This document shows, piece by piece, positions 40,491 through 50,737 of a stretch of 64,000 bases of DNA (within the stretch, counting starts at the first letter, position 1; every line of letters begins with the position of its first letter). The position numbers were made by a program, and so were the translations under genes. The notes beneath the pieces are model-generated. The model searched no databases. It was not told the DNA's origin and saw only the letters and a program-made list of their open reading frames with translations. The DNA comes from an uncultured Paracoccaceae bacterium (GTDB lineage: Bacteria > Pseudomonadota > Alphaproteobacteria > Rhodobacterales > Rhodobacteraceae): NCBI GenBank assembly GCA_947492585.1, contig CANLND010000020.1, positions 1-64,000 of the forward strand. The letters are read 5' to 3'.

Positions 40491-40733
40491 GACGAACTTC
40501 CTTTGCGTCTGGTCTTGGCTCATCCCGGTGGGTCCGGGGGGACATGCCACAAGGGCACGCCACATCTATCTATGTGTGTCTACTTCACGGCTATCTTGCT
40601 TTGCTGCATCGGGCAAGGCCGACAAGACCGCTTTGATCCGTCAACATGATAGCGCGCCTGTGTGATGATCAGAGCGAAAATTGCGACAGGCTGTCGTGGC
40701 TTCACGTCATTCGGGCCGCGAGATAGTTTTTTC

Positions 40734-40764
40734 TTGACCTTCCAGTAGATGGAGGCTGCAAAAC
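40734..40764 (+). promoter_or_regulatory. CueR-type promoter/operator of copA
   Basis: TTGACC-TTCCAGTAGATGGAGGCTG(19 bp)-CAAAAC, i.e. -35, overlong spacer with imperfect dyad CCTTCC...GGAGGC and -10-like hexamer, just upstream of copA and with cueR downstream. Confidence 0.75.
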
Positions 40765-40796
40765 GCTGGTCAAACTGACCGATTTGAGACCCAAGT

Positions 40797-43307
40797 ATGA
40801 CGCAGACAACACAGTATAGTTTAAGGGTGACTGGCCTCAATTGCGCTGGGTGCGTAGGGCGGGCGACGCAGGCGCTTGAGACAGTCGCGGGCGTCACACA
40901 AGCCAGCGTCAATTTGGCCAATTCCCGTGCCGATGTGACAGCTGCGGCCAGCGTTTCCCTTTCAGATCTGGTGCTGGCCTTGGACAGGGCGGGTTATCCT
41001 GCCGCGCAAAGCGATTTGTCGCTGCAGCTTGAGGGGCTGTCTTGTGGGGGCTGCGTGGGTCGGGCTGAGGCCGCACTGGGGGCGGTGCCGGGGGTTGTAT
41101 CGGTGACGGTCTCGCTGGCAGATGCCCGTGCACGCCTGCGCATACTAGAAGGTATCTTTCACCATCAAACGCTGATCGCGGCCGCCCGACAGGCTGGGTA
41201 CCCTATATTAGATCCCGCTGTAGGGGGGGCTGTTTCCGCAAGCCAGCGTGCAAATGAACGCGTCGAACGGGTGCAGCGTGACCTGATACGTAGGGCGTTC
41301 GTGGCCTTCGGGCTGACCCTGCCTGTGTTCGTCATTGAGATGGGGGGGCACATAGTGCCGGGGGTGCACCATTGGGTGATGGCTACGCTGGGTCAGCAGG
41401 CCAGTTGGGCGATGCAGGCGATTTTGGTGGGGTTGGTGCTGATCGGACCGGGGCGGGGTTTCTTTACCACAGGGTTTGCAGCACTGCTTCGGCGTGCCCC
41501 AGATATGAATACCCTTGTAGCGCTGGGAACCTTGGCGGCGTATATTTATTCGCTGGTGGCGTGTTTTGCTGCGGCGCTTTTGCCGCCAGACGCTGTGTCG
41601 GTATATTTTGAATCCGCCGGGGTGATTGTTACGCTGATCCTGATTGGGCGGGTATTGGAGGCGCGCGCCAAGGGTCAGACAGGGGCCGCCATCCGCGCGT
41701 TGGCGCATCTGCGGCCTGCGACCGCCCTACGGATTTCGTCTGACATGGAGTGTGGTACTGAAGCCGTTGAGGTGTCAGTGGACCTCATCGAGACAGGAGA
41801 TCTCATCCGTCTTCGTCCCGGTGAACGTGTGGCTGTTGACGGCACGATCATCGACGGGAACGGTTTCGTCGATGAATCCATGCTGACCGGTGAGCCTGTC
41901 CCGGTCACAAAATCCCGCGGAGACAGCGTGTCGGCCGGAACGGTGAATGGGGCAGGGGTGTTTGTCTATCAGGCAACTCATGTGGGGCAAGAAACCCGGT
42001 TGGCGCAGATCATCCAGCTTGTCGAACGGGCGCAGGCCGTGAAATTGCCAGTACAGGCATTGGTCGACCGGATCACCCAGTGGTTTGTACCTGCGGTTTT
42101 GCTGGTGGCTCTGCTGACGGTGGCGGTGTGGCTTCTCGTGGGGGGCTCAACGACGGCGGCCTTGGTGGCGGGCGTTTCTGTGCTGATCATCGCATGTCCC
42201 TGCGCCATGGGATTGGCCACCCCGACGTCCATAATGGTGGGGTTGGGGCGTGCCGCACAGCATGGGATCTTGTTTCGTCAGGGCACGGCACTGCAATCGC
42301 TGGACGGGATCAAACTGGTGGCGTTTGATAAGACCGGAACGTTGACGCAGGGGGCGCCGCAGCTGCACGAGGTCTTGTGCGCCCCGGGTTTTCGCAACGA
42401 TCAGGTCCTGCAATTGGTTGCGGCTGTCGAACGGCAGTCTGAGCACCCAGTTGCACAGGCCCTTGTGCGGGCCGCGCCGACTTTAACAACGACCGCGCAA
42501 TCGGTACAGGTACAGCCCGGAATGGGGATCGAAGGCAAAGTCGCGGGACAGACCGTGAGGGTTGGAAATCAATCCTTTGCTCTTGCGGGGCAACAGGTGC
42601 CAGATGTGTGGCGTGATGCAGTTGCGGCGGGCTCTTCGCGCGGTGATACGCTGGTGTTTGCAGCGTTGGACGGGCAGCCGTGTGCGGTCTTCTTCGTGGC
42701 AGACCAAATCAAACCTGATGCAAAACGCGCCATTGAGACCTTGCAATCAAATGGGTGCAAGGTCGCCTTAATCTCGGGGGATACACGAGACGCAGCAGAT
42801 CACGTGGCACAGCAATTGGGGATTTCTATCGTTCATGCAGCTTGCCTGCCGGATCAAAAGCAGGACCATGTGTCGGCGCTGCGGGAACAGTATGGTGCGG
42901 TGGCCTTTGTTGGCGATGGGATCAATGATGCGCCTGCACTTGCAGCGGCGGATTGCGGTCTCGCGCTGGGCACCGGTACGGATGTTGCAATGGAGGCAGC
43001 AGATGTGGTGCTGGCGTCGGGGTCTCCCACGGGGGTCGCAGCGGCACAGAACATTAGCCGTGCGACATTGCGCAACATTCGCCAAAATCTCGTGTGGGCC
43101 TTTGGATACAACGCCATTCTGGTCCCAGTGGCCGCTGGCCTGCTGGTGCCCTTTGGTGGTCCGATGTTATCGCCCATGTTGGCAGCGGGAGCGATGGCGG
43201 CCTCAAGCATTTTCGTGCTCGGGAATGCCCTGCGCTTGCGTCGGGGGCTTTTGATCATACATGATGACCATGACGACGCGCAGCACGGCTCGGCTGTGGC
43301 GAGATGA
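40797..43307 (+). CDS. copA: Copper-translocating P1B-type ATPase
   Basis: Two heavy-metal domains (GLNCAGCVGRA, GLSCGGCVGRA), CPC motif IIACPCAMGLATPTS, DKTGTLT, SEHPVAQAL. Confidence 0.95.
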   Translation: MTQTTQYSLRVTGLNCAGCVGRATQALETVAGVTQASVNLANSRADVTAAASVSLSDLVLALDRAGYPAAQSDLSLQLEGLSCGGCVGRAEAALGAVPGVVSVTVSLADARARLRILEGIFHHQTLIAAARQAGYPILDPAVGGAVSASQRANERVERVQRDLIRRAFVAFGLTLPVFVIEMGGHIVPGVHHWVMATLGQQASWAMQAILVGLVLIGPGRGFFTTGFAALLRRAPDMNTLVALGTLAAYIYSLVACFAAALLPPDAVSVYFESAGVIVTLILIGRVLEARAKGQTGAAIRALAHLRPATALRISSDMECGTEAVEVSVDLIETGDLIRLRPGERVAVDGTIIDGNGFVDESMLTGEPVPVTKSRGDSVSAGTVNGAGVFVYQATHVGQETRLAQIIQLVERAQAVKLPVQALVDRITQWFVPAVLLVALLTVAVWLLVGGSTTAALVAGVSVLIIACPCAMGLATPTSIMVGLGRAAQHGILFRQGTALQSLDGIKLVAFDKTGTLTQGAPQLHEVLCAPGFRNDQVLQLVAAVERQSEHPVAQALVRAAPTLTTTAQSVQVQPGMGIEGKVAGQTVRVGNQSFALAGQQVPDVWRDAVAAGSSRGDTLVFAALDGQPCAVFFVADQIKPDAKRAIETLQSNGCKVALISGDTRDAADHVAQQLGISIVHAACLPDQKQDHVSALREQYGAVAFVGDGINDAPALAAADCGLALGTGTDVAMEAADVVLASGSPTGVAAAQNISRATLRNIRQNLVWAFGYNAILVPVAAGLLVPFGGPMLSPMLAAGAMAASSIFVLGNALRLRRGLLIIHDDHDDAQHGSAVAR

Positions 43308-43321
43308 TAGGGAGGTGGTCA

Positions 43322-43720
43322 ATGAATATCGGCGATGTGGCAGTGCGATCGGGATTGCCTGCTAAAACCATTCGTTATTATGAAGACATCGGATTGATCC
43401 GCCCGCATCGCAGCGCCAATGGATATCGGTGTTTTGCAGACACGGACCTGCACAAACTGGCGTTTTTGGCGCGGGCGCGGGCGCTTGGGTTTACCATCGA
43501 AGATTGTCGGACCCTTATGGGCCTGTACGAGGATGACAGCCGCGCAAGTGCGGATGTCAAAGCGCTGGCGCAGGAGCATCTTGGCAAGATTGCCGAAAAG
43601 ATCGGGGATCTTGAGGCGATGCGGGACACGTTGCGCGAGTTGGTGGAGTGCTGCGCAGGTGACGATCGGCCAGAGTGTCCCATATTGCACGGCCTAGCCT
43701 GCGGGGACCCTAAGGTATAA
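43322..43720 (+). CDS. cueR: MerR family Cu(I)-responsive regulator
   Basis: MNIGDVAVRSGLPAKTIRYYEDIGLIRPHRSANGYR; C-terminal metal loop ECCAGDDRPECPI. Confidence 0.92.
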   Translation: MNIGDVAVRSGLPAKTIRYYEDIGLIRPHRSANGYRCFADTDLHKLAFLARARALGFTIEDCRTLMGLYEDDSRASADVKALAQEHLGKIAEKIGDLEAMRDTLRELVECCAGDDRPECPILHGLACGDPKV

Positions 43721-43836
43721 ATTTGCGTTAGCGGTACCGGGGCAGTGCGTGTCCCTGCGCATCAATAGCGAATAAGCCGACTGTCTTAAAATGTGCTATT
43801 AATATGTCGTAGGCCGCCACACCAACCACCAATTCT

Positions 43837-43851
43837 TTAATAAATTATTAA
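43837..43851. promoter_or_regulatory. CtrA-like motif TTAA-N7-TTAA
   Basis: TTAATAAATTATTAAC in a 0.5-kb AT-rich intergenic region. Confidence 0.35.
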
Positions 43852-44229
43852 CTATCGCACATCTGGCGGCTTTAATTGCAACCCGGGGTGCATTTCTTTG
43901 GTTTTCTATGGAACGCGCCGAATTTGATCCCAGCTGACCATTTTAGTGGCATGTGTCTTTCGAGCTGCTTGGTGATGATTAATGTGATACGCTTAACTCT
44001 TTGAATTAATAGATATTTTTGCGGACTAGGCTAGATCGGCGTGATGTTGCCGTACTCCCGGAATAGGGCTGGATCACCCTCTTTCAACACGCTAAGATCG
44101 CAATGAGGGCATATTAAAACTCTGCGTAGAATTATTTTTTACTACCTAAGATAGTAAAGCTTGTGATTTTTAATATAATGTACCACACTATTGAAAACCG
44201 GTGTATTTTGCATTGAGTGGGCGTGAATA

Positions 44230-45861
44230 ATGACAGTGTTATTAAAAGTTCGGCACTTTGGTGCCTTTGGAGTATATCATGGCGATGGTCAGGGGATCCA
44301 GCTAGGGGCCAAACATCAGGCGCTTCTGGCTTTGCTGACGACAGGCGAAGGCGGTGTGCGTACACGGGCTTTTCTGGAAAATACGTTGTGGTGTCTGTCA
44401 CAGCCCGAACAAGCCAAAGCCAGCTTGCGGACGGCGTTGTCAACGCTCAAACGCCATTTGGGAAGCGATGCGGCCAAGGCCTTGGTGGCCAACCGTGAAC
44501 GCGTGACCCTGAAAATGGATCTTGTTGAGGTTGACGCTGACCCGAGCAAGGGAGAATTCATGGAAGGGTTTGAGCTCGCCCATGAAGAGGAATTTGCCAA
44601 TTGGCTCCAAAAAATGCGAATGCAGTACGAGTCGACGCCCAATGTTCGGTCCACCGAAGTCGATGCAGGCAATATTCGTAAACCCGTAGATACGATTTTG
44701 CCATCTATCACCGTGTTGCCGTTTCAGCTGCGCGAACAAACAGAAGAAAACTCACCCGTGGCGGCCGTGCTCAGTGAAGAGTTGACTCGGACGTTAGGGC
44801 GCACCCAATCGTTTAGCGTCACATCGTTTTTGGCAGCCCGTCATTTTGATCCGGCGACCTGTACTCCGGCGAGTGTCAGTGCAGCGACGCATGCAACGTT
44901 TATAGCAAGTGGGAGCGTTTCAGTATCTGGCGCTCAGCTAGTGCTCGATTTGGATTTGAATGACGCGCGTCGTGGGCGCTTGGTGTGGTCACGGCGGTAC
45001 GAAGCGGATGTGGATCAGCTGTTGAAGGGCGACACCGATGTGTTGCAAAAAATGGCACGTGACATTTCGCGCAGCATTGTCGGAGAAGCACTGGAGCAGA
45101 CGTCTTTTGCGCCCTTGGGAGACCTAGAGAGCCACACGTTGCTGATGGCGTCTGTTGCCTTGATGCAAAATGGCCAGCGCGCGCTGTTTGAACGGGCTAA
45201 GGATGTGTTGACCGTTCTGGCAGACCGCGCGCCCGGACATCCTATTTTGCATTGTTGGCAGGGGATCTGGCATGTGCTGCGGGTCGAGCATGGTCTGTCT
45301 GACAACCGACAAGCCGACATTCTGGCGGCGCGGGCCCATGCGGATGCGGCGCTGAATGCAGAGCCGATGTTTTCATTGGGCCATACGCTGAATGCGATGA
45401 TCGAAGCGCAGCTGACATTTCACTTTGAGGCGTCTCTTGCATCGCTGACATTGGCGTTGGAGGACAATCCAAACGAGGCGATGGCTTTGGCGATCAAAGC
45501 GTTGATCAGTGCCTATCTGGATATGCCGGATGAGGCGGTAAAGCTCGCAGAGGATGCGCGGCGCTTGATGCCGCTGGGGCCGCAGAAATATTATTTTGAA
45601 ACCGTAAGCGCAATTGCACATCTCGCAGGTGGAAATTTCCCGCAGGCGGTCGAACGTGGTGAGCAGGCTTTGTCTAGCAATCCCGGATATCCGCAGACGT
45701 TACGGGTGCTGTCGGTGGCCAATCAGATGTTGCGTAAGGCTGGGAATGGGCGAGACGCGATTGCACTTTTGCTGGCGCAAACGCCGGGGTATGCCCTACA
45801 GCCGCAGCGCCGGATCCGTCACGTCACAGGACATCCCGCGCTTATGGCAGGCAGTAGCTGA
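44230..45861 (+). CDS. SARP-like winged-helix regulator with TolB-like/TPR C-terminal region
   Basis: N-terminal wHTH/BTAD-like (LGAKHQALLALLTTGEGGVRTRAFLENTLWCLSQPEQAKASLRTALSTLKRHLG), middle 'SITVLPFQ...VAAVLSEELTRTLGRTQSFSVTSF', C-terminal TPR-like helices. Confidence 0.75.
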   Translation: MTVLLKVRHFGAFGVYHGDGQGIQLGAKHQALLALLTTGEGGVRTRAFLENTLWCLSQPEQAKASLRTALSTLKRHLGSDAAKALVANRERVTLKMDLVEVDADPSKGEFMEGFELAHEEEFANWLQKMRMQYESTPNVRSTEVDAGNIRKPVDTILPSITVLPFQLREQTEENSPVAAVLSEELTRTLGRTQSFSVTSFLAARHFDPATCTPASVSAATHATFIASGSVSVSGAQLVLDLDLNDARRGRLVWSRRYEADVDQLLKGDTDVLQKMARDISRSIVGEALEQTSFAPLGDLESHTLLMASVALMQNGQRALFERAKDVLTVLADRAPGHPILHCWQGIWHVLRVEHGLSDNRQADILAARAHADAALNAEPMFSLGHTLNAMIEAQLTFHFEASLASLTLALEDNPNEAMALAIKALISAYLDMPDEAVKLAEDARRLMPLGPQKYYFETVSAIAHLAGGNFPQAVERGEQALSSNPGYPQTLRVLSVANQMLRKAGNGRDAIALLLAQTPGYALQPQRRIRHVTGHPALMAGSS

Positions 45862-45890
45862 CGCCGATCATCAAAGCTGTACCAAAAACG

Positions 45891-45919
45891 GGGGCTCCGA
45901 CTGGGTGCCCCTTTTTTTA
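45891..45919 (+). terminator. Rho-independent terminator after 44230..45861
   Basis: GGGGCTCCGACTGGGTGCCCCTTTTTTT. Confidence 0.75.
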
Positions 45920-45940
45920 TGTGGGTCAGCAGAGCAACAA

Positions 45941-45966
45941 AAAAGCCCTGCGATTGCAGGGCTTTT
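45941..45966 (-). terminator. Rho-independent terminator after BMP-protein gene
   Basis: Minus strand AAAAGCCCTGCAATCGCAGGGCTTTTTTGTTG. Confidence 0.88.
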
Positions 45967-45989
45967 GAGGTTTGGCATGGAGGGCTGAC

Positions 45990-47066
45990 TTATTGTGGGA
46001 TGTCGCCGTCCAGCCCTTCGACATAAAAGGTCATACCGGCCAATGTACCATCATCGGCCGTTTCGCCGTCTGCCAGCCACGCGCTGCCATCCTGCTTATT
46101 CAGCGGGCCAGTGAAGGCATGGTATTCACCTGAGGCCAGCGCCTCTTTCAGGGCCAGGGCTTCGGCTTTGACGTCGGCAGGCACCGCGTCTGAGATTTCG
46201 CCAATGCCGACCATGCCTGCACCGATGCCGTCCCAGGTATCAACGCTTGACCATGTGCCGTCGATCACGGCCTGGGTGCGTGCGATATAGTAGGGCGCCC
46301 AGTCATCAATGATCGAGGAAACGCGGGGGAAGGGCCCGTATTCGGCCATATCTGAGGCCTGACCAAAGGTCACCACGTTGCCCGCAGCTTGCGCGGCAGC
46401 CTGAGGCGCGGTGGAATCTGTGTGTTGTAGGATCACGTCTGCGCCTTGTTCGATCAGAACCTTGGCGGCGTCAGCCTCTTTGGCGGGGTCAAACCAGGTG
46501 AAGGCCCAGACAATTTTGAATTCAACGTCAGGGTTTACTTTCTTGGCGTGAATATAGGCCGAGTTGATGCCACGGATCACTTCGGGGATCGGGAACGAGC
46601 CAATATAACCGATGGTGTTTGTTTTGGTCATGTGGCCCGCGATGGTGCCCTGTACGGCGCGGCCTTCGTAGAAACGCGCGGAATAGGTCGATACGTTGTC
46701 CGCACGTTTGTAGCCTGTGGCGTGTTCGAATTTCACATTTGGGAATTTTTTAGCGACGTTGATTGTTGGGTCCATGTACCCAAACGAAGTGGTGAAGATC
46801 AGGTCCGCACCATCTAACGCCATTTGTGTCATCACACGTTCGCTGTCGGGGCCTTCGGCCACGTTCTCCACGTACACGGTTTCAACTTTGTCGCCGAACT
46901 CGGCCACAACCGCTTTGCGGCCCTGGTCGTGTTCATAGGTCCAGCCGCCATCCCCAACAGGGCCGACGTAGACAAATCCAACTTTGGTTTTGTCTTCTGC
47001 ATAACCGGTTGTCGCGAGGCCCAGCGTCATTGCAGCCGTGGCCAAAAGGGATTTGAGTTTCATCAA
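45990..47066 (-). CDS. BMP family ABC transporter substrate-binding protein
   Basis: Signal peptide; KVGFVYVGPVGDGGWTYEHDQGRKAV, DLIFTTSFGYMDPTINVAKKFPNVKFEHATGYK. Confidence 0.93.
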   Translation of the reverse strand: MMKLKSLLATAAMTLGLATTGYAEDKTKVGFVYVGPVGDGGWTYEHDQGRKAVVAEFGDKVETVYVENVAEGPDSERVMTQMALDGADLIFTTSFGYMDPTINVAKKFPNVKFEHATGYKRADNVSTYSARFYEGRAVQGTIAGHMTKTNTIGYIGSFPIPEVIRGINSAYIHAKKVNPDVEFKIVWAFTWFDPAKEADAAKVLIEQGADVILQHTDSTAPQAAAQAAGNVVTFGQASDMAEYGPFPRVSSIIDDWAPYYIARTQAVIDGTWSSVDTWDGIGAGMVGIGEISDAVPADVKAEALALKEALASGEYHAFTGPLNKQDGSAWLADGETADDGTLAGMTFYVEGLDGDIPQ

Positions 47067-47123
47067 TATGCACTCCAGTTGTTGTAGGTGCTCATGTTTC
47101 TGAGCAGTTGTTTTATATGGTGT

Positions 47124-48047
47124 TCAGCGAGATGCGTGGAAAATACGGCCCAAGGCTGCGGGGGCGCGGCTTTTGTCTGCGGAGAGAATAACCAAAACGA
47201 GAATGGTAATCAGATAGGGTGACATTGCCAGATACTCGACCGGAATGGCAACGCCTGCCGCCTGAAGGTTCAATTGCATAACGGTCACGCCGCCAAATAA
47301 ATAGGCACCCAGCAATGCGCGCCAGGGTTTCCAGCTGGCAAAGACCACAAGGGCCAAGGCAATCCAGCCGATGCCGGCGGTCATGCCCTCGGTCCATTGT
47401 GGCACACGGATCAGGCTGATGTAGGCGCCGCCAAGACCTGCGCAGGCCCCGCCAAACAGGATGGCCAAAATGCGTATACGGACAACCTTGTAGCCAAGTG
47501 CGTGCGCGGCATCGTGGTTTTCGCCAACAGCCCGCAAGATCAACCCCCCGCGTGTGAATTTCAGCATAGCCCCGACGGCCGCAGTAAGCGCGATGCCAAA
47601 ATATAGCACGGGGTCATGGGAAAATAAGATCGGGCCCACAAATGGCAGGTCTGATAGAACAGGCAGCTGAATCTGCGCCATCTCTGGGGGGCGAACGCCG
47701 ACATATGACTGTCCCAGTAGGGCCGACAGGCCAAGTCCAAACAGGGTCAGCGCGAGGCCTGAAGCCACCTGATTGGCCAAAACCACTTGGGTAAGGAATA
47801 CAAAGAGCAGCGACAGCGCCGCACCTGCCGCTGCCGCGACAACAAAGCCAAGCGTGGGAGAGCCGCTTTCAACGGCTGTGGCAAATCCGGCGATGGCGCC
47901 GATGATCATCATGCCTTCAACGCCAAGGTTTAGAACCCCGGCCTTTTCGACCACGAGTTCACCGATCGCGGCCAAGAGGATTGGTGTGGCTGCCACCATA
48001 AGCGAGGCGATCAGCAGGACGGGATTGATAGCAGAAAGATCCATCAC
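47124..48047 (-). CDS. BMP-type ABC transporter permease
   Basis: Multi-TM; ALGELVVEKAGVLNLGVEGMMIIGAIAGF motif of nucleoside/BMP permeases. Confidence 0.93.
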   Translation of the reverse strand: MMDLSAINPVLLIASLMVAATPILLAAIGELVVEKAGVLNLGVEGMMIIGAIAGFATAVESGSPTLGFVVAAAAGAALSLLFVFLTQVVLANQVASGLALTLFGLGLSALLGQSYVGVRPPEMAQIQLPVLSDLPFVGPILFSHDPVLYFGIALTAAVGAMLKFTRGGLILRAVGENHDAAHALGYKVVRIRILAILFGGACAGLGGAYISLIRVPQWTEGMTAGIGWIALALVVFASWKPWRALLGAYLFGGVTVMQLNLQAAGVAIPVEYLAMSPYLITILVLVILSADKSRAPAALGRIFHASR

Positions 48048-49126
48048 GCGGTCTCCGGTGTGCCAAAGCGAATGCGGAAGTTGGTGAGCAGGTCAAAAGC
48101 GAGAAGGAAGAACAAAAGCATCCCCTGAAAAACCTGAATAGCGGCCGAGGGCAGGCCCAGTTTGGATTGTGCGATGTCGCCGCCGATATAGGTCAGTGCC
48201 ATGAGAGCCCCTGCCAGTAGAATGCCAACGGGATGCAAACGGCCCAAAAAGGCAACGATAATGGCGGTAAACCCATAGCCGACGTTGAAATCGATGCTGA
48301 CCACACCGGCTGGGCCAGAGACTTCGAACAGGCCCGCAAGACCGGCCAAAGCACCAGACATGCCCAAGCAGAACAGTACCAATCGGGTTGGGTTAACACC
48401 GGCAAATCGTGCGGCGCGCGGAGCTTGACCTGTCAGGCGGATGTGAAAGCCGAGCATGTGTCGGTTTAGCAAAATATAGGCAAAGATCACAGCAATCAGA
48501 GCTGCCACGACTCCCAGATGTAGGCCCGTACCCGCGATCAGTTCGGCATTGTGGGCACTGTCATACTGTTGCAGGTTGCGGCTGCCCGGAAAGCCATACC
48601 CCTGGGGGTTTTTCAACAACCCCAACGACATAGAGGCCAGTAATTGTTCGGCCACATAAACCAGCATCAAGGAAACCAGGATTTCATTGGTGTCAAACTT
48701 GGTTTTCAACACGGCTGGGATCATTGCCCAAAGCCAGCCGCCCAAAGCGCCGACCAAAACCATCAAAGGGAATACATACCACGCCTCCAGCGGATAAAAC
48801 GCCAGACCCACACCTGCACCTGAGAGGGCTCCGATAATGTACTGCCCTTCCGCGCCGATGTTCCAGATGCCAGCCTTGAACCCCAAAGATAGGCCAATGG
48901 CGATCAACACCAAGGGAGCGCCCTTGATCAACAATTGTGGGCGGTAATAGAATGAAAATTCGCCAAACAGCGGTTCCCAGAAAATGGTGCGAATGGCTTC
49001 TATCGGAGGTTTGCCAAGCGCCGCAAACAATAGCCCGCCCATAACCATTGTCGCCATCACCGCGACCAGTGGCGTGGCAAGCGACCATGCCCGTGACGGC
49101 TGCTGCCGTTTTTCCAGCCGGATCAT
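48044..49126 (-). CDS. BMP-type ABC transporter permease
   Basis: Multi-TM; GLSLGFKAGIWNIGAEGQYIIGALSGAG. Start at 49126 with RBS AAGGAGCC. Confidence 0.93.
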   Translation of the reverse strand: MIRLEKRQQPSRAWSLATPLVAVMATMVMGGLLFAALGKPPIEAIRTIFWEPLFGEFSFYYRPQLLIKGAPLVLIAIGLSLGFKAGIWNIGAEGQYIIGALSGAGVGLAFYPLEAWYVFPLMVLVGALGGWLWAMIPAVLKTKFDTNEILVSLMLVYVAEQLLASMSLGLLKNPQGYGFPGSRNLQQYDSAHNAELIAGTGLHLGVVAALIAVIFAYILLNRHMLGFHIRLTGQAPRAARFAGVNPTRLVLFCLGMSGALAGLAGLFEVSGPAGVVSIDFNVGYGFTAIIVAFLGRLHPVGILLAGALMALTYIGGDIAQSKLGLPSAAIQVFQGMLLFFLLAFDLLTNFRIRFGTPETA

Positions 49127-49219
49127 TGGTTTAGGCTCCTTATGCCATTTTCTGCGGAAAACTGCCATCGGACGCAGGTCTGGCGGTTCACCCAATGCGG
49201 GTCGTGCGCGGCCAGAATT

Positions 49220-50737
49220 TTATACATGCGCCACGTCCATTCCATGAGATCCCCCCATCATGAGGCCAATCTCTTCCACGTCCAGACCGGCGGTTGGGCG
49301 TGGGGCGCTTAACCGTCCTTCGTTGAGCGCGGCAAAAGCATCAGAAATTTCCATCAGCTCGTCCAAATCCTGACTGATGCACAAGATGGCAGTGCCTTCC
49401 GCCGCCAGATCAAGCAGGGCCTGACGAATTGCAGCCGCCGCGGCGGCGTCCACCCCCCAGGTGGGTTGGTTGACCACCAGTATCTCGGGACGTTGCAGCA
49501 CCTCGCGGCCAATGACAAACTTTTGCAAATTGCCGCCAGACAAAGATCGGGCAGTGTTTTCGGTGCCAGGCGTGCGGACATCAAATTCTTTGATCACGCG
49601 CTCGGCAAATCCGCGCGCCGCGCTCCATTTCAGAAATCCCCCTGCGGCCAGATTTTCGCGCACTGCTCCGGTGAGCATTGCGTTTTCTGTCAGGCTCATA
49701 TCCGGGGCGGCGGCGTGACCCAGCCGTTCTTCGGGCGCAGACAAAACGGCCAGCGCGCGACGCTTGGTGGGGCCTAGATCGCCAATTGGAGCGCCGTCGA
49801 GCTGCACAGAGTTGGGGTCGGTTGTCATCTCACCTGATAACACCGCCAACAGTTCGTCCTGACCGTTGCCCGCGACACCGCCGATGCCCAAGATCTCCCC
49901 TTTGCGGAGGGAGAACTGGATGTTTTTCAACGCCGTGCCAAATTCGGCTGGGGCGGCAGCAGAGAGGTTGTGCACACGCAACGCTTCTGGGCCAAAGTCT
50001 CGCGTGCGGCGCTCAGGCGTTTTCAGCGCGCTGCCGACCATCAATTCCGCCATATCCCGCGCAGAGGTTTCCGCCGGGATACAGGAACCAACGTTTTTTC
50101 CCAGCCGCAAAATTGTAGAGGCGTCACACAGCGCGCGGATCTCTTCCAATTTGTGACTGATATACAGGATCGAGGTGCCCTCGCTGCGCAATTTGCGCAG
50201 GGTTTCAAATAAGATCTCGACCTCTTGTGGAGTGAGAACGCTGGTGGGTTCATCCATAATCAGCAGTTTGGGCTCTTGTAGCAGGCAGCGAATAATCTCG
50301 ACGCGCTGACGTTCTCCTGCGGATAAATCGCCAACCGTACGCGCCGGATCAAGCGGCAGCCCATAGGTTTCAGAGACTGAACGAATACGTTTGGCGAGGT
50401 CGCGCATTTTGGGTGGGTTTTCCATACCAAGTGCGATGTTCTCGGCGACACTCAATGCGTCAAACAGTGAGAAATGCTGGAACACCATAGCAATGCCATC
50501 GGCGCGGGCTTGACGTGGCTCCGCTGGCTTAAACGGCGCGCCGTTCAGGCGGATGTCACCACTGTCGGGTTTGACCAAGCCATAGATCATTTTGACCAAC
50601 GTGGATTTGCCTGCGCCGTTTTCTCCTAGCAATGCGTGGACTTCGCCCGGCTGAATGACCAGAGAGACTTTGTCATTGGCGACAACGCCGGGGTAGGCTT
50701 TGGTCACGCCAGTTAAGCTCAACAAAGGTTCTGTCAC
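49220..50737 (-). CDS. BMP-type ABC transporter ATP-binding protein (two NBDs)
   Basis: HALLGENGAGKSTLVKMIYGL, DLSAGERQRVEIIRCL, MDEPTSVLTPQE; second NBD SLSGGNLQKFVIGREV. Likely GTG start. Confidence 0.93.
   Translation of the reverse strand: MTEPLLSLTGVTKAYPGVVANDKVSLVIQPGEVHALLGENGAGKSTLVKMIYGLVKPDSGDIRLNGAPFKPAEPRQARADGIAMVFQHFSLFDALSVAENIALGMENPPKMRDLAKRIRSVSETYGLPLDPARTVGDLSAGERQRVEIIRCLLQEPKLLIMDEPTSVLTPQEVEILFETLRKLRSEGTSILYISHKLEEIRALCDASTILRLGKNVGSCIPAETSARDMAELMVGSALKTPERRTRDFGPEALRVHNLSAAAPAEFGTALKNIQFSLRKGEILGIGGVAGNGQDELLAVLSGEMTTDPNSVQLDGAPIGDLGPTKRRALAVLSAPEERLGHAAAPDMSLTENAMLTGAVRENLAAGGFLKWSAARGFAERVIKEFDVRTPGTENTARSLSGGNLQKFVIGREVLQRPEILVVNQPTWGVDAAAAAAIRQALLDLAAEGTAILCISQDLDELMEISDAFAALNEGRLSAPRPTAGLDVEEIGLMMGGSHGMDVAHV

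Noticed and set aside
39651-40649. 332-aa plus ORF
   Set aside because: Antisense to the class III alcohol dehydrogenase gene.
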